Assembly: GCA_938044055.1 (NCBI GenBank)
Contig: CALIQO010000287.1
Location: 1-7,104 of the forward strand
Length of the DNA: 7,104 nt
Origin: an uncultured Saprospiraceae bacterium
Lineage (GTDB): Bacteria > Bacteroidota > Bacteroidia > Chitinophagales > Saprospiraceae
Direction of reading: 5' to 3'
Of this stretch, positions 5,732-7,104 are shown in pieces. The notes below the pieces were generated by a model. That model saw only the letters and a program-made list of their open reading frames with translations, made no database searches and was not told the DNA's origin. Made by a program: the position numbers and the translations under genes. How positions within the stretch are numbered: position 1 is the first letter of the stretch; every line of letters starts with the position of its first letter.

Positions 5732-6643
5732 ATGAAAAAAGTATTGGTTGCAGGAGGCACAGGATTGGTAGGAAGTCGGCTAGTAAATCGAATGATAGAC
5801 ACGGGTTATCATGTACATATTTTATCTCGAAAACACGTTGAAAATAGTCCCCAGATCTCTTACTTCGTGTGGGATACCAAGCGCGAAACCATAGACTTAG
5901 ACGCACTTGAAGTAGACTACATCGTAAATCTCGCAGGAGCTGGAATTGCAGATAGTAGATGGACAGACTCAAGAAAGAAAGTGCTTATCGATAGTCGCGT
6001 TAAAACCAATGAGCTGTTAAAAAAAGGTATGGATAAAGTGGGGAATAAATACGAAACCATCATAAGTGCATCCGCTATCGGGATATATGGAGACCGAGGA
6101 GATGAAGTTCTGACCGAGGATTCTCAACCTGGAAAAGGATTCATGGTTGAATGTTGTCAGAAATGGGAAGAATCTTCTCAGCTCTTACGTTCACATACTG
6201 ATAGACATTCTATCTTACGGATAGGTATTGTCCTTTCAACTCAAGGAGGGGCATTGCCTAAGATTCTCTTGACTAAACGAGCGCGTGTCATCAACTTCTT
6301 CGGAGATGGATCTCAATACTATAGCTATATACACATAGATGATTTGTGTCAAGTTATCCTCAACGGACTAACTGATGATAATTATGCGGGGATAATCAAT
6401 GTCGTCGTACCTGAATCTATTTCCAACAAGGAATTCGCTAAGCGTATCGCTCAGGTTCTTCCAGGTCCATATGCTACCTTGCCCGCACCAGAATGGGGGT
6501 TAAGAATAGTGCTAGGTGAGATGGCCGACGTCGTGCTTAATAGCAATCGAGTAATCCCAAGCAAGCTGATGAAATTGAACTTTCCTTATCAGTATCCTGA
6601 ATTAGAAGCGTGTGTAGAACATCTTATGCATTCTAACGCTTAA
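5732..6643 (+). CDS. TIGR01777-family (YfcH-like) epimerase-fold protein, atypical SDR (303 aa)
   Basis: This is a cytoplasmic NAD(P)-binding protein of the atypical short-chain dehydrogenase group to which E. coli YfcH belongs. The Rossmann glycine motif GGTGLVGS is at residues 8-15, after a beta strand starting at residue 2. The family signature NLAGAGIADSRWTDSRKKVL is at 66-85, SASAIGIYGDRGD at 112-124, and a conserved CCQKWEESS at 141-149. The C-terminal DUF1731-type block starts at PAPEWGLRIVLGEMADVVLN (251-270) and continues with SNRVIPSKLMKLNFPYQYP and the final helix. The YxxxK catalytic pair of ordinary SDRs is not visible in its usual place, as is known for this subgroup, so the reaction is unknown despite common names such as nucleoside-diphosphate-sugar epimerase or 'SulA'. 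The length is normal and complete. The ATG at 5732 gives the standard MKKVLV start without a Shine-Dalgarno sequence. It is divergent from the ABC operon and overlaps the next gene's 3' end by 11 bp. Confidence 0.94.
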   Translation: MKKVLVAGGTGLVGSRLVNRMIDTGYHVHILSRKHVENSPQISYFVWDTKRETIDLDALEVDYIVNLAGAGIADSRWTDSRKKVLIDSRVKTNELLKKGMDKVGNKYETIISASAIGIYGDRGDEVLTEDSQPGKGFMVECCQKWEESSQLLRSHTDRHSILRIGIVLSTQGGALPKILLTKRARVINFFGDGSQYYSYIHIDDLCQVILNGLTDDNYAGIINVVVPESISNKEFAKRIAQVLPGPYATLPAPEWGLRIVLGEMADVVLNSNRVIPSKLMKLNFPYQYPELEACVEHLMHSNA

Positions 6644-7055
6644 AAACCTCTATCTCCTTAGTCTTAAGAATCATATCGGTAAACTTCCCCTTGAATCTTG
6701 TCGCTCTCACCATGTGATTGTCGATCCAGTGATAATTACCTCCTCTAGGCTTGCCCATGAGTAGACCATGATACTTGAAGTCGTGCTTCTTAAGCCATAC
6801 TTCTGTTATCTCTCTATGCTCTTCCGTTCTGGAAGTAAAAAAGGTGATAAGATGTCCTTCGTCATACCACTTATTGAGCGTTTCTAGCGCATCTGGATAA
6901 GGTTCACAAGTAACCATTCTTTCTGGTTCTTCATTAGGAACATCATCTGTTATCGTACCATCGATGTCGATAAGGTAGTTCTTAACTCCCTCGGGTAGAA
7001 CTGGGCTTATTAATTCGCCCTTTTCGTTTAAAATTTTACTTAAGTCGTGCGACAT
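6633..7055 (-). CDS. Small HAD-superfamily phosphatase-like protein (140 aa)
   Basis: The HAD motifs are all visible. Motif I is LIDIDGTITDD, with Asp30 the probable nucleophile and Asp32 the acid/base. Motif II is FFTSRTEEH, with the Thr73/Ser74 region binding phosphate. Motif III is Lys102 in GKPRGG, and motif IV is HWIDNHMVR with Asp112 for magnesium. The spacing leaves no room for a cap domain (C0 type), which fits small phosphatases of the capsule-biosynthesis type (EcbF/BcbF-like), where the last block reads similarly with a DD pair. Here the second acidic residue is Asn113. Bacteroidota proteins of this kind are sometimes labelled 'phosphoheptose isomerase', but no sugar-isomerase (SIS) domain is present. 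The substrate is unknown, possibly a phosphosugar. The ATG at 7055 has an A/T-rich leader without a Shine-Dalgarno sequence, and its promoter may lie partly beyond the window. The 3' end overlaps the convergent epimerase-like gene. Confidence 0.85.
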   Translation of the reverse strand: MSHDLSKILNEKGELISPVLPEGVKNYLIDIDGTITDDVPNEEPERMVTCEPYPDALETLNKWYDEGHLITFFTSRTEEHREITEVWLKKHDFKYHGLLMGKPRGGNYHWIDNHMVRATRFKGKFTDMILKTKEIEVFKR

Positions 7056-7104
7056 AATTTTCTTGATTTATCTCTAATTAAAATTGATATATTTTTCTGG
7101 GTCT

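Noticed and set aside
5640..5972. 110-codon minus-strand open frame overlapping the epimerase-like gene start and the intergenic region
   Set aside because: It is antisense to the conserved Rossmann motif region, with no family features, and it covers the intergenic control region.
1..7104. Search for a defence, mobile or CRISPR-type system
   Set aside because: No recombinase, transposase, toxin-antitoxin pair, nuclease, direct-repeat array or tRNA-attachment site was seen; the gene content is ordinary core-like Bacteroidota.

Overview
This 7.1-kb window is chromosomal DNA that looks like Bacteroidota. The reasons are: promoters of the Bacteroidota type (TTG, about 20 bp, TAnnTTTG) rather than TATAAT boxes, start codons with little or no Shine-Dalgarno sequence and A-rich leaders, a 90-residue HU protein, and enlarged peptide-transporter permeases of a kind I associate with this phylum. 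I cannot name the genus. There is no rRNA, tRNA, CRISPR array, insertion sequence or phage gene, and nothing that marks a recent island.

Layout. Positions 1-615 (+) hold the 3' part of a tocopherol-cyclase-family gene that begins outside the window. A hairpin-plus-T-run terminator (651-683, minus strand) separates it from an HU DNA-binding protein gene (710-982, -). HU and a 57-residue probable lipoprotein (1242-1415, +) diverge from an intergenic region of about 260 bp that carries a candidate promoter for each. The lipoprotein gene runs tail-to-tail into a three-gene minus-strand operon read right to left: a substrate-binding lipoprotein (3897-5606), a DppB/OppB-type permease (2536-3897) and a DppC/OppC-type permease (1412-2539). 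The three genes overlap by 1 nt and 4 nt, as expected for translational coupling. No ATPase gene is in view. A 125-bp intergenic region (5607-5731) with DnaA-box-like 9-mers and an 8-bp-arm dyad separates the operon from a divergent TIGR01777/YfcH-like nucleotide-sugar-epimerase-fold gene (5732-6643, +). That gene overlaps tail-to-tail by 11 bp with a small HAD-family phosphatase-like gene (6633-7055, -).

How it works together. The only clear functional unit is the peptide/nickel-type ABC importer: a lipid-anchored binding protein plus two permeases, which must use ATPases encoded elsewhere. Both permeases are larger than the classical DppB and DppC, one with a periplasmic insert and one with a probable extra pair of membrane helices. 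The other genes appear to be independent housekeeping or conserved genes. I did not find convincing evidence of a new multi-gene system. The items most worth a second look are the enlarged permeases, the small lipoprotein, the bacterial tocopherol-cyclase homologue, and the DnaA-box/dyad cluster at 5607-5731.
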